Part shown: one piece after another, positions 17,070-25,703 of the stretch
How positions within the stretch are numbered: position 1 is the first letter of the stretch
Layout of the letters: every line of letters begins with the position of its first letter
NCBI RefSeq assembly: GCF_001559075.2
Contig: NZ_CP014015.2
Span: forward strand, 4,092,001 to 4,156,000
Source: Citrobacter amalonaticus
Lineage (GTDB): Bacteria; Pseudomonadota; Gammaproteobacteria; Enterobacterales; Enterobacteriaceae
Direction of reading: 5' to 3'
Length of the DNA stretch: 64,000 nt
Program-made: the position numbers and the translations under genes
Notes under the pieces: model-generated
Told to the model about the DNA's origin: nothing
What the model saw: the letters and a program-made list of their open reading frames with translations, nothing else
Database searches by the model: none

Positions 17070-18512
17070 ATGACCCTGTCTTTTACAGCCCGCTGGCGCG
17101 ATGAACTGCCAGCAACATTTACCGCACTGTCGCCAACACCGCTGAATCACTCGCGACTGATTTGGCACAACGATGCGCTTGCCGAACAACTGGGCATTCC
17201 CGATTCACTTTTTCATCCTGACAGCCCGGCGGGTGTCTGGGGCGGCGAAGCGCTGTTGCCGGGGATGTCTCCGCTGGCGCAGGTCTATAGCGGTCATCAG
17301 TTTGGTGTCTGGGCGGGTCAACTGGGCGACGGGCGCGGCATTCTGCTCGGTGAGCAGTTGCTTGCCGATGGCAGCACGATGGACTGGCACCTGAAAGGCG
17401 CCGGTTTGACGCCGTATTCGCGCATGGGCGATGGCCGTGCGGTATTGCGCTCCACGATCCGTGAAAGCCTTGCCAGTGAAGCGATGCACTACCTGGGTAT
17501 ACCGACGACCCGGGCGCTGACGATTGTCACCAGCGAAACACCGGTCTACCGCGAAACGGTGGAGGCGGGAGCGATGCTGATGCGACTGGCGCAAAGCCAT
17601 CTGCGCTTTGGTCATTTTGAGCATTTCTATTACCGTCGCGAGCCGGAAAACGTTCAGCAGCTGGCAGATTTCGCGATTCGCCATTACTGGCCTCACCTCC
17701 AGCAAGATGCCGATAAGTACATTCTCTGGTTTCGCGACGTGGTCGCGCGGACCGCGTCACTGATAGCCGACTGGCAAACCGTGGGTTTCGCGCACGGGGT
17801 GATGAACACCGATAACATGTCGATTCTCGGGCTGACGATGGACTACGGTCCGTTTGGGTTCCTGGATGACTATGAGCCGGGCTTCATTTGCAACCATTCT
17901 GACCATCAGGGGCGCTACAGCTTTGACAATCAGCCTGCGGTAGGCTTGTGGAATCTTCAGCGCCTCGCGCAAAGCCTGTCGCCTTTCATCGCCGTTGAGG
18001 CGTTGAATGATGCCCTCGACGGGTACCAGGTGGCGCTGCTGACGCGCTACGGTCAGCGGATGCGGCAGAAACTGGGCTTCATGACCGAACAAAAAGATGA
18101 CAACGATCTGCTGAACGAATTGTTCAGTTTGATGGCCCGCGAGCACAGCGACTATACCCGTACTTTCCGCAGGTTAAGTCTGACAGAGCAGCAGAATGCC
18201 GCCTCTCCACTGCGCGATGAATTTATCGATCGTGCCGCCTTTGATGACTGGTTCTCACGTTACAGAACGCGTTTGCAACGCGATGGTGTCGACGACGCGG
18301 CGCGTCAGTCGTTGATGCTGAGCGCCAATCCTTCGGTGGTGCTGCGCAACTGGCTGGCGCAGCGGGCGATTGCGGCGGCGGAAAAAGGTGACATGAGTGA
18401 ACTGCATCGCTTACATGCCGTGCTGCGGGAACCTTTCCGCGATCGCCATGATGATTACAGCCAGCGTCCGCCGGACTGGGGCAAGCGTCTGGAAGTCAGC
18501 TGTTCAAGCTAA
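17070..18512 (+). CDS. selO: Protein adenylyltransferase SelO
   Basis: A 480-residue SelO-family pseudokinase, formerly YdiU, that transfers AMP to protein side chains and is linked to redox stress and glutathionylation. The kinase-like core is seen in VYSGHQFGVWAGQLGDGRG, the LKGAG-x-TPYSRMGDGRAVLRS segment, HGVMNTDNM and the DYGPFGFLDDY metal-binding segment. The C-terminus ends LEVSCSS; the Cys near the end corresponds to the position occupied by selenocysteine in eukaryotic SelO. A GGAGG site precedes the start. The length is within two residues of the E. coli protein. Confidence 0.95.
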   Translation: MTLSFTARWRDELPATFTALSPTPLNHSRLIWHNDALAEQLGIPDSLFHPDSPAGVWGGEALLPGMSPLAQVYSGHQFGVWAGQLGDGRGILLGEQLLADGSTMDWHLKGAGLTPYSRMGDGRAVLRSTIRESLASEAMHYLGIPTTRALTIVTSETPVYRETVEAGAMLMRLAQSHLRFGHFEHFYYRREPENVQQLADFAIRHYWPHLQQDADKYILWFRDVVARTASLIADWQTVGFAHGVMNTDNMSILGLTMDYGPFGFLDDYEPGFICNHSDHQGRYSFDNQPAVGLWNLQRLAQSLSPFIAVEALNDALDGYQVALLTRYGQRMRQKLGFMTEQKDDNDLLNELFSLMAREHSDYTRTFRRLSLTEQQNAASPLRDEFIDRAAFDDWFSRYRTRLQRDGVDDAARQSLMLSANPSVVLRNWLAQRAIAAAEKGDMSELHRLHAVLREPFRDRHDDYSQRPPDWGKRLEVSCSS

Positions 18513-18516
18513 AGCG

Positions 18517-18699
18517 CTATTTGGTCAGCAAGAGTTTACCTGCCTGCGTTTGACGCAGCAGGTATTCCTGACCGTTGTGATCGATAATCACTTTACCGTC
18601 ATCACCTAACAGTTTCTGACTGCTGATCTTGCGGATGGGCGCAGGCGGAGGAGCTGCATTTTCTCGTTCCTTAAGGCGGGGGGACTCAATGTTATCCAT
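18517..18699 (-). CDS. hemP: HemP/YdiE family hemin uptake protein
   Basis: A 60-residue small cytoplasmic protein of the HemP (YdiE) family. The conserved C-terminal signature is ISSQKLLGDDGKVIIDHNGQEYLLRQTQAGKLLLTK (given here in parts: SSQKLLG, IDHNGQEYLLRQT, KLLLTK). The N-terminal third is proline-rich. HemP homologues are found in heme-uptake loci and in some bacteria affect expression of heme receptors; the E. coli role is unclear. A strong Fur box sits about 35 bp upstream, so iron repression is expected. It converges with selO, with only a few bases between the stop codons. Confidence 0.9.
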   Translation of the reverse strand: MDNIESPRLKERENAAPPPAPIRKISSQKLLGDDGKVIIDHNGQEYLLRQTQAGKLLLTK

Positions 18700-18733
18700 A
18701 CGGGTATCACAATTTATTAATAATAATTAATGT

Positions 18734-18752
18734 AACAATGATTTTTATTATC
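18734..18752 (-). promoter_or_regulatory. Fur box upstream of hemP
   Basis: On the minus strand the 19-mer GATAATAAAAATCATTGTT matches the Fur consensus at 15 of 19 positions. Its place in the hemP promoter region supports iron control. Confidence 0.75.
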
Positions 18753-18804
18753 AATAATGTGCGCGATAACAACAAGTATTAAATGTGGTAGTTTGCGAAA
18801 AAGG

Positions 18805-18835
18805 GAGAGAAAATGCCCACCCTGAACGGATGGGC
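18805..18835 (-). terminator. Terminator of aroH
   Basis: On the minus strand GCCCATCC and GGGTGGGC pair around a short loop and are followed by ATTTTCT. It lies just after the aroH stop codon. Confidence 0.65.
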
Positions 18836-18841
18836 GAACGA

Positions 18842-19888
18842 TCAGAAGCGGCTGTCCACCGCCGAGGCCAGTTTGCTCAGCAGCAGTTCCGTGTCTTCCC
18901 AGTTAAGGCAAGGATCGGTGATCGACTGACCGTAAACCAGCGGCTGCCCGCTGACGATTTTCTGCGTACCTTCACGCAGGAAGCTCTCCGCCATAATGCC
19001 GGCGATGGCTGTCGATCCGTTACGGATTTGCTGGCAAATATCATCACAGACATCCAGTTGACGGCGATGCTGCTTCTGGCAGTTGCCGTGGCTGAAATCG
19101 ACGACCAGATGTTCGGGTAAATCAAATTCATGCAGCGTATCGCAGGCTGCAGCAATATCTTCAGCATGGTAGTTCGGCTTCTTACCACCGCGCATAATGA
19201 TATGGCCATAAGGGTTGCCGCTGGTCTGATAAATGGTCATCTGACCGGTTTTATCGGGCGAGAGGAACATATGGCTGGCGCGGGACGCACGGATCGCGTC
19301 AACAGCGATACGGGTATTTCCGTCGGTACCGTTTTTAAAGCCGACCGGGCAGGAGAGCGCCGAGGCCATTTCGCGGTGGATCTGGCTTTCGGTGGTTCGC
19401 GCGCCAATGGCGCCCCAACTGATCAGGTCGGCAATAAATTGACCGGTCACCATATCGAGAAATTCCGTGGCGGTCGGGATACCCAGCTCATTGACCTGCA
19501 ACAGCAGTTTACGCGCCAGCTCAATGCCGTGATTCACGCGATAGCTGCCGTTGAGATCCGGGTCGGAAATGAGTCCCTTCCAGCCGACAACGGTACGTGG
19601 TTTTTCAAAATAGGTGCGCATGACGATTTCCAGGCGCGCCTGATGCTGCGTGCGCAACGCCTGTAAACGTGTGGCGTACTCCAGTGCGGCATCGAGATCG
19701 TGAATGGAGCACGGACCCACAATAACCAGCAAGCGGCGATCTTCACCGTTCAATATTCTTTCTATCCGGCGTCGGGAGTCGATGACGTGGCTGGCGACGG
19801 CGGACGACACAGGGTGCCGTTGCGCAAGTTCAGCGGGCGTGACCAGACTGTCTATACGCGCGGTACGCAGTTCATCGGTTCTGTTCAT
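18842..19888 (-). CDS. aroH: Trp-sensitive DAHP synthase
   Basis: Joins phosphoenolpyruvate and erythrose 4-phosphate to DAHP, the first step of the shikimate pathway; this is the isozyme inhibited by tryptophan. It has 348 residues from MNRTDELRTARIDSL. Family signatures are VIVGPCSIHD, the WKGLISDPDLNGSY substrate loop, SWGAIGARTTESQ, and VDFSHGNC with metal-binding residues. The ATG at 19888 is the family start; an open frame back to 19990 runs into promoter DNA. It is controlled by a TrpR operator at 20034-20051. Confidence 0.96.
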   Translation of the reverse strand: MNRTDELRTARIDSLVTPAELAQRHPVSSAVASHVIDSRRRIERILNGEDRRLLVIVGPCSIHDLDAALEYATRLQALRTQHQARLEIVMRTYFEKPRTVVGWKGLISDPDLNGSYRVNHGIELARKLLLQVNELGIPTATEFLDMVTGQFIADLISWGAIGARTTESQIHREMASALSCPVGFKNGTDGNTRIAVDAIRASRASHMFLSPDKTGQMTIYQTSGNPYGHIIMRGGKKPNYHAEDIAAACDTLHEFDLPEHLVVDFSHGNCQKQHRRQLDVCDDICQQIRNGSTAIAGIMAESFLREGTQKIVSGQPLVYGQSITDPCLNWEDTELLLSKLASAVDSRF

Positions 19889-20008
19889 GATAATTCTCAG
19901 AAATTTGTGGCTTCTACGGCAGAGGTACCGGGAAGTGATGGGCACAACCTTAAACCAATCCCTGCTGATTTCAAGTGCGAGGTGCGTCACACCTCGCGGT
20001 AGAACAGT

Positions 20009-20051
20009 ATGATAACAAAAAAACAGAACCCGTGAACTAGTTTGTTAGTAC
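20009..20051 (-). promoter_or_regulatory. aroH promoter with TrpR operator
   Basis: The minus-strand 18-mer GTACTAACAAACTAGTTC (20034-20051) matches the TrpR operator consensus at 14 of 18 positions, with both outer half-sites (GTACTA and ACTAGT) perfect. A -10 box TATCAT lies at 20009-20014. The operator begins inside the last codons of ppsR and covers its stop codon. Confidence 0.8.
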
Positions 20052-20878
20052 ATGCGTCGACTCAGTCCCATGATATCGAGGATTTTGGTGGCAATCTCTT
20101 CAACCGAATAGTTGGTACTGTTCAGCCACGGGATCTGGTTCTTACGGTAGAGCGCCTCGACTTCGGCCACTTCCATACGGCACTGACGCAGGGAGGCATA
20201 GCGACTGTTTTCCCGGCGTTCTTCACGGATGGCGGCCAGACGTTCAGGGTCAATCGTCAGGCCAAACAGCTTATGTTGCAGAGGTTTTAACGATGCGGGC
20301 AGAACCAGATTGTCCATGTCGTCGGCAATAAAAGGATAGTTCGCCGCGCGGATGCCAAACTGCATCGCCAGGTAGAGACTGGTGGGCGTTTTGCCACAGC
20401 GCGAGACGCCCAACAAAATCACCTGCGCCTGGTCGAGGTTGCGCAACGAAATGCCGTCATCGTGGGCAAGGGTGTAATCAATGGCGGCGATTCGCGCATC
20501 GTACTTGTTCAGGTTACCCGGATTCAGCCCGTGAGTCCGGTGGGCAATCGGCGTGGGGTAGAGTTTCATCTCGTGCTGTAGCGGGGTGATCAGCGCCTGC
20601 ACGATATCCTGACAGAAGCCTTCGCTTTGCAGAATGATGGAGCGGATCTCCGGCAACACAATCGAATAGAACACCAGGGGACGCACGCCGGTTTGTTGAA
20701 AAATGGCGTCGATCTGGTCTTTAACGGCGCGGGCGCGGTTCTCATTTTCGACAAACGGCAGCGTAATGCTGCTGATAGTGACGGGGAACTGTGACATCAC
20801 CGCATGGCCCAACACTTCAGCAGTAATTGCCGTTCCATCGGAAATATAAAACACATGACGATCTACAGCATTATCCAT
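20045..20878 (-). CDS. ppsR: PEP synthase regulatory protein PpsR
   Basis: A bifunctional serine/threonine kinase and pyrophosphorylase of the DUF299 family. It inactivates PEP synthase by ADP-dependent phosphorylation of a threonine and reverses this with phosphate. It has 277 residues from MDNAVDRHVFYISDG. The P-loop GVSRCGKTPTS is near residue 149. The ATG at 20878 has AGGGTG upstream; a frame eight codons longer from 20902 is possible but not the family start. It is divergently placed to its target gene ppsA. Confidence 0.95.
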   Translation of the reverse strand: MDNAVDRHVFYISDGTAITAEVLGHAVMSQFPVTISSITLPFVENENRARAVKDQIDAIFQQTGVRPLVFYSIVLPEIRSIILQSEGFCQDIVQALITPLQHEMKLYPTPIAHRTHGLNPGNLNKYDARIAAIDYTLAHDDGISLRNLDQAQVILLGVSRCGKTPTSLYLAMQFGIRAANYPFIADDMDNLVLPASLKPLQHKLFGLTIDPERLAAIREERRENSRYASLRQCRMEVAEVEALYRKNQIPWLNSTNYSVEEIATKILDIMGLSRRMY

Positions 20879-21211
20879 TTTCACACCCTGAAAGTCAGTC
20901 ATAATTCTCTGAAAGCATAAATTAAAATTACTCTGAAGCGTAGAAAATAACGCTTATTTTGAAAGTGAAATGGTATTTTTATATTTTATGAAAAGGACAT
21001 TTCATTTTCTGGAACAGATGTTTATACCGACACATTTTGTGGGGATCGCCCGCCACTCGCGGGTTTGCGCAAATGGGTAAACTGTCCGAAAAAATAAAAA
21101 ATATATTTGCTTGAACGATTCACCGTTTTTTTAAGCGGGTTAAATATGCAAAGATAAATACGTAATTAAGCGTTTCCTAAACTCGTTCATTTATCACAAA
21201 AGGATTGTTCG
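20879..21211. promoter_or_regulatory. ppsR-ppsA divergent promoter region with Cra site
   Basis: No ORF in this 333-bp AT-rich gap. At 21109-21124 the minus strand reads GGTGAATCGTTCAAGC, a near-perfect Cra (FruR) operator. In E. coli, Cra activates ppsA for gluconeogenesis. The ribosome site of ppsA (AAAGGA) ends the region. Confidence 0.75.
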
Positions 21212-23590
21212 ATGTCCAACAATGGCTCGTCACCGCTGGTGCTTTGGTATAACCAACTCGGCATGAATGATGTAGACAGAGTTGGGGGCAAAAATGCCTC
21301 CCTGGGTGAAATGATTACTAACCTTTCCGGTATGGGTGTTTCGGTACCGAATGGTTTTGCCACAACCGCCGATGCGTTTAATCAGTTTCTGGACCAAAGC
21401 GGTGTAAACCAGCGCATCTATGAACTGCTGGATCAAACGGATATTGACGATGTCACCGCGTTAGCGAAGGCCGGCGCGCAGATCCGCCAGTGGATTATCG
21501 ACACTCCTTTCCAGTCTGAGCTGGAAAATGCCATCCGTGATGCCTACGCGCAACTCTCTGCGGATGATCAACATGCTTCTTTCGCCGTGCGTTCATCTGC
21601 CACCGCGGAAGATATGCCGGATGCCTCTTTTGCCGGTCAGCAGGAAACCTTCCTCAACGTCCAGGGGTTTGACGCCGTACTGGTCGCCGTGAAGCACGTG
21701 TTTGCATCGCTGTTTAACGACCGCGCGATCTCTTATCGTGTTCACCAGGGCTATGACCACCGTGGTGTGGCGCTCTCTGCGGGTGTTCAGCGGATGGTGC
21801 GTTCCGATCTGGCGTCGTCCGGCGTGATGTTCTCCATCGATACCGAATCTGGTTTTGACCAGGTGGTGTTTATCACCTCGGCGTGGGGGCTGGGCGAGAT
21901 GGTGGTGCAGGGCGCGGTAAACCCGGATGAGTTCTACGTTCACAAACCGACGCTGGCGGCAAATCGTCCGTCTATTGTGCGCCGCACGATGGGCTCGAAA
22001 AAAATCCGCATGGTCTATGCACCGACCCAGGAGCACGGCAAACAGGTCACCATTGAAGATGTGCCGCAGGAAAGCCGCGACATTTTCTCCCTGACCAACG
22101 ACGAAGTGCAGGAACTGGCGAAGCAGGCGGTACAGATTGAAAAACACTACGGTCGTCCGATGGACATCGAGTGGGCGAAAGATGGTCATACCGGCAAGCT
22201 GTTCATCGTCCAGGCACGCCCGGAAACCGTGCGTTCCCGCGGCCAGGTGATGGAACGTTACACGCTGCACGCGCAGGGCAAAATCATTGCGGAAGGCCGT
22301 GCTATCGGTCACCGCATCGGGGCGGGCCCGGTAAAAGTCATTCAGGATATCAGCGAGATGAACCGCATTGAGCCTGGCGACGTGCTGGTCACCGACATGA
22401 CCGACCCGGACTGGGAACCGATCATGAAAAAAGCGGCGGCGATAGTCACTAACCGTGGCGGTCGTACCTGTCACGCGGCCATTATCGCGCGTGAACTGGG
22501 GATCCCGGCCGTGGTGGGCTGCGGCGATGCCACTGAGCGCATGAAGGATGACGAAAAGGTCACCGTTTCCTGCGCAGAAGGCGATACGGGCTATGTGTAC
22601 GCCGACCTGCTCGACTTCAGCGTTAAGAGCTCCAGCGTCGATACAATGCCGGATCTGCCGCTGAAGGTGATGATGAACGTCGGTAACCCGGATCGGGCGT
22701 TTGACTTTGCCTGTCTGCCAAACGAAGGCGTTGGCCTGGCGCGTCTGGAATTTATCATCAACCGTATGATTGGTGTCCACCCGCGTGCGCTGCTGGAGTT
22801 TGACGATCAAGATGCCAAACTGCAGAACGACATCCGCGAGATGATGAAAGGCTTTGATTCTCCGCGTGAATTCTACGTGGGTCGTCTGACGGAAGGGATC
22901 GCCACCCTCGGTGCGGCGTTCTGGCCGAAACGTGTGATTGTGCGTTTGTCCGACTTTAAGTCGAACGAATACGCAAACCTGGTGGGCGGTGAGCGCTACG
23001 AGCCAGACGAAGAGAACCCGATGCTGGGCTTCCGTGGCGCGGGTCGCTATGTGTCGGACAGCTTCCGTGATTGCTTTGCGCTGGAATGCGATGCGGTAAA
23101 ACGCGTGCGTAACGAGATGGGGCTGACTAACGTCGAAATCATGATCCCGTTCGTCCGTACCGTTGAGCAGGCAAAAGCGGTCGTGGAAGAGCTGGCGCGT
23201 CAGGGGCTGAAACGCGGCGAGAATGGCCTGAAGATCATCATGATGTGTGAGATCCCGTCCAACGCCCTGCTGGCTGAACAGTTCCTGCAATACTTTGACG
23301 GTTTCTCAATCGGTTCCAACGACATGACACAGCTGGCGCTGGGTCTGGATCGTGACTCTGGTGTGGTATCTGAGCTGTTTGATGAGCGTAACGACGCGGT
23401 GAAAGCGCTGCTGTCGATGGCGATTCGCGCCGCGAAGAAACAGGGTAAATACGTCGGGATTTGCGGTCAGGGTCCGTCTGACCACGAAGACTTTGCCGCC
23501 TGGCTGATGGAAGAGGGGATCGACAGCCTGTCGCTGAACCCGGATACCGTTGTCCAGACCTGGCTGAGCCTGGCTGAACTGAAGAAGTAA
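21212..23590 (+). CDS. ppsA: Phosphoenolpyruvate synthase
   Basis: Converts pyruvate and ATP to phosphoenolpyruvate, AMP and phosphate for gluconeogenesis. It has 792 residues, as in E. coli. The N-terminal ATP-grasp domain (VGGKNASLGEM; AVRSSATAEDMPDASFAGQQ) is followed by the phosphohistidine domain with the catalytic His in GGRTCHAAIIARELG (about 421) and by the C-terminal PEP-binding TIM barrel (GVGLARLEFI; SIGSNDMTQLALGLDRDS). The PpsR-target Thr lies two residues before the His (TCH). REP-type hairpins follow the gene. Confidence 0.98.
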   Translation: MSNNGSSPLVLWYNQLGMNDVDRVGGKNASLGEMITNLSGMGVSVPNGFATTADAFNQFLDQSGVNQRIYELLDQTDIDDVTALAKAGAQIRQWIIDTPFQSELENAIRDAYAQLSADDQHASFAVRSSATAEDMPDASFAGQQETFLNVQGFDAVLVAVKHVFASLFNDRAISYRVHQGYDHRGVALSAGVQRMVRSDLASSGVMFSIDTESGFDQVVFITSAWGLGEMVVQGAVNPDEFYVHKPTLAANRPSIVRRTMGSKKIRMVYAPTQEHGKQVTIEDVPQESRDIFSLTNDEVQELAKQAVQIEKHYGRPMDIEWAKDGHTGKLFIVQARPETVRSRGQVMERYTLHAQGKIIAEGRAIGHRIGAGPVKVIQDISEMNRIEPGDVLVTDMTDPDWEPIMKKAAAIVTNRGGRTCHAAIIARELGIPAVVGCGDATERMKDDEKVTVSCAEGDTGYVYADLLDFSVKSSSVDTMPDLPLKVMMNVGNPDRAFDFACLPNEGVGLARLEFIINRMIGVHPRALLEFDDQDAKLQNDIREMMKGFDSPREFYVGRLTEGIATLGAAFWPKRVIVRLSDFKSNEYANLVGGERYEPDEENPMLGFRGAGRYVSDSFRDCFALECDAVKRVRNEMGLTNVEIMIPFVRTVEQAKAVVEELARQGLKRGENGLKIIMMCEIPSNALLAEQFLQYFDGFSIGSNDMTQLALGLDRDSGVVSELFDERNDAVKALLSMAIRAAKKQGKYVGICGQGPSDHEDFAAWLMEEGIDSLSLNPDTVVQTWLSLAELKK

Positions 23591-23596
23591 GGTAAT

Positions 23597-23670
23597 GCCT
23601 GATGGCGCTACGCTTATCAGGCCTACCGCGATTCCCTTGTATGCCGGATGGCGATATGCCGCCATCCGGC
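23597..23670. repeat. REP/BIME repeat between ppsA and fadK
   Basis: Two adjacent imperfect palindromes: GCCTGAT..ATCAGGC at 23597-23632, and a near-perfect stem GCCGGATGGCG/CGCCATCCGGC at 23643-23670. They are typical enterobacterial REP units between two convergent genes. Confidence 0.8.
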
Positions 23671-23673
23671 GCG

Positions 23674-25314
23674 TTATGCCTCAACACACTCCTGATGTAA
23701 CCGCTGAATGATATCCTGGCGTAACAGGAACTTCTGGATCTTCCCGGATGCCGTTCTGGGCAACTTTTCAACCACCACAATGTGCTCCGGATACTTATAT
23801 TTCGCTACACGTTTACGGCTAAAGAAGGCAACCACTTCTTCCAGCGACAGTGAATGATGCGGCGCTTTCAGCACGATGTAGGCGCAGGAACGCTCGCCTA
23901 AACGTTCGTCCGGCATGGCAACCACGCAGGCATCGTGAATGCGGGGATGCTGTAACAGAATATCTTCCACTTCGCGACTGCTGATGTTTTCACCGCCCCG
24001 AACGATAATATCTTTCTTGCGTCCGGTTACCTTAATGTAGCCCGCCTCGTCCATCCGACAGAGATCGCCACTATAGTACCAGCCCTCGCTATCCAGCGCC
24101 CGGGCGGTTAACTCAGGCTCATCAAGATAACCCATAAACACGTTCGGCCCGCGCGATGCTTCTTCTCCCTCAACGCCCGGAGGCACAGGATTACGCGCTT
24201 CATCAACAATCCTGATCTCTACGCCCGCCGCCGCGTAGCCATCGGTATTCATCATGCGGGAGAGTGGATCGTCGAGGTTCACTACCGCATGCGGCGAGCT
24301 TTCCGTCGAACCATAGACGCTGAGCAGTTTAATGCCGCGCTGCTGGCAGTCGCGAGCAATGCGCTTCGGAATGGTTGTTCCGCCGCACAAAAAGAAACGC
24401 AGCGAAGAGAGATCGGCAGGCTGCTTTTCCACGGTACAGAGCAGGTCGTACACAAACGGCGTCGCCCCTAATACGCAGGTACAGCGCTGTTGTTCCAGCA
24501 GATCAAGGCAGGCCGTTGGGGTAAAAATATCCAGCAGCACGCTGCGTGCGCCGATCAGAAACGGTGCCGTCACGCCGTGTAAAAAGCCGGTGGCGTGTCC
24601 CAGCGGCGCCGGCATCAAAAAGACGTCCAGCCAGGTCAAATTCAGACGCGCGCAGTAGGCCCGCTCGCTGGCGAGAATATTGTTGTGGCTGAGCATGACG
24701 CCTTTTGGTAGTCCCTCGGTGCCGGAGGTAAACAGCACGGCGGCCAGTTCGTCGCCGTGAACCTGAATGTGACGGGCAAGCGGCGCGCTGTCCGCAACGA
24801 TCTGGCTAAGGGCGAGCGAGGTCGTCGCGGGTGCCAGTTTATCGACGCCGATAATGTGTTGCAGATGCGGCAACTGGTTTTGCAGGGGCAAGATCAAATC
24901 GACCGGGCGCGTCTGTTTAAACACGGTTGGGGCGAAAAACAGTTTTGCCTGACACTTATTCAGCACCCACACCAGCTCGGCTTCGCGCCAGGCGGGCAGC
25001 AGGGGAACGGATACCGCGCCGGTTTTCAGACAGGCGAGATAGATAACGGTAAATTCGCACCATCCGGGAAGCTGAAACGCGACGCGGTCGCCGGGCTGAA
25101 TGCCGTTCGCCAACATCCAGCTCGCCAGACAGCTTGCCGCATGGTCGAGGGCGGTGTAGGTGAATGCGCTACCGTGGTTATCCACGACGGCGATTTTATC
25201 TGGCACGCTGCGCGCGGTATGTTGCCAGTAGTCTCCCAGCGAGGCATCGCCCCAAAAGCCAAGCTTGCGGTATGCGTCCCGCCGCCCGGCGTCAAACGTT
25301 AATGTGACACTCAT
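23674..25314 (-). CDS. fadK: Short-chain acyl-CoA synthetase FadK
   Basis: AMP-forming acyl-CoA ligase that activates short and medium fatty acids, expressed anaerobically in E. coli. It has 546 residues from MSVTLTFDAGRRDAY. The adenylate-forming motifs are all present: LFTSGTEGLPKGVM, YGSTESS, GWYYSGDL, GRKKDIIVRGGENIS, and the C-terminal Lys in PRTASGKIQKF. The ATG at 25314 is favoured by family alignment; a TTG seven codons earlier (25335) lacks a ribosome site. It is the last gene of the ydiQRST-fadK series, separated from ydiT by a REP unit. Confidence 0.93.
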   Translation of the reverse strand: MSVTLTFDAGRRDAYRKLGFWGDASLGDYWQHTARSVPDKIAVVDNHGSAFTYTALDHAASCLASWMLANGIQPGDRVAFQLPGWCEFTVIYLACLKTGAVSVPLLPAWREAELVWVLNKCQAKLFFAPTVFKQTRPVDLILPLQNQLPHLQHIIGVDKLAPATTSLALSQIVADSAPLARHIQVHGDELAAVLFTSGTEGLPKGVMLSHNNILASERAYCARLNLTWLDVFLMPAPLGHATGFLHGVTAPFLIGARSVLLDIFTPTACLDLLEQQRCTCVLGATPFVYDLLCTVEKQPADLSSLRFFLCGGTTIPKRIARDCQQRGIKLLSVYGSTESSPHAVVNLDDPLSRMMNTDGYAAAGVEIRIVDEARNPVPPGVEGEEASRGPNVFMGYLDEPELTARALDSEGWYYSGDLCRMDEAGYIKVTGRKKDIIVRGGENISSREVEDILLQHPRIHDACVVAMPDERLGERSCAYIVLKAPHHSLSLEEVVAFFSRKRVAKYKYPEHIVVVEKLPRTASGKIQKFLLRQDIIQRLHQECVEA

Positions 25315-25355
25315 CGGAGGTTCCCGGTAAATCAAGTGGGTAGTGAGGGGATTGC

Positions 25356-25391
25356 ATGCCGGATAAGACGCCAGGCGTCACTCTCCGGCAT
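25356..25391. repeat. REP unit between ydiT and fadK
   Basis: The outer stem ATGCCGG/CCGGCAT encloses an inner stem GACGCC/GGCGTC. It may stabilise the upstream transcript and so separate expression of ydiQRST from fadK. Confidence 0.7.
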
Positions 25392-25409
25392 TTGTGTCCA
25401 TCCGTCGTA

Positions 25410-25703
25410 TCAGCCGTAGCGGAAATCCACGCCAAACGTGCCTGCGGGGTACTCCCATTTTTCGAGGATCGTCTCACCACACAGCACCCGGCAGGTTCCG
25501 CACTCCAGACAGCCCGCAGAATCAAAGTGGATCGTACCGGCCTCATCCTGCTTATAGAGTCCGGCAGGGCAGGCGTTCAGCAATTTTTTAAACTCATTGC
25601 TGTCCGGGTTCGCCGCCAGAATGATGTGCGGATGGCCTTCATCGACATGGAATTTATTGACGCCAAGTTTGACGTCGACGTTAACGCGATTTTCCTGGCT
25701 CAT
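25410..25703 (-). CDS. ydiT: Ferredoxin-like protein YdiT (FixX family)
   Basis: A 97-residue FixX-type ferredoxin proposed to carry electrons with YdiS. The Cys cluster CLECGTCRVLC at about 70-80 and an earlier Cys in NACPAG suit a 4Fe-4S centre. Its ATG overlaps the ydiS stop by four bases (ATGA), indicating translational coupling. Together with YdiQ, YdiR and YdiS it forms an electron-transfer module parallel to FixABCX. Confidence 0.92.
   Translation of the reverse strand: MSQENRVNVDVKLGVNKFHVDEGHPHIILAANPDSNEFKKLLNACPAGLYKQDEAGTIHFDSAGCLECGTCRVLCGETILEKWEYPAGTFGVDFRYG

Noticed and set aside
21593..23290. 565-codon open frame antisense to ppsA
   Set aside because: It is a mirror frame caused by the codon bias of ppsA; its product has biased His/Arg/Val composition and no known domain.
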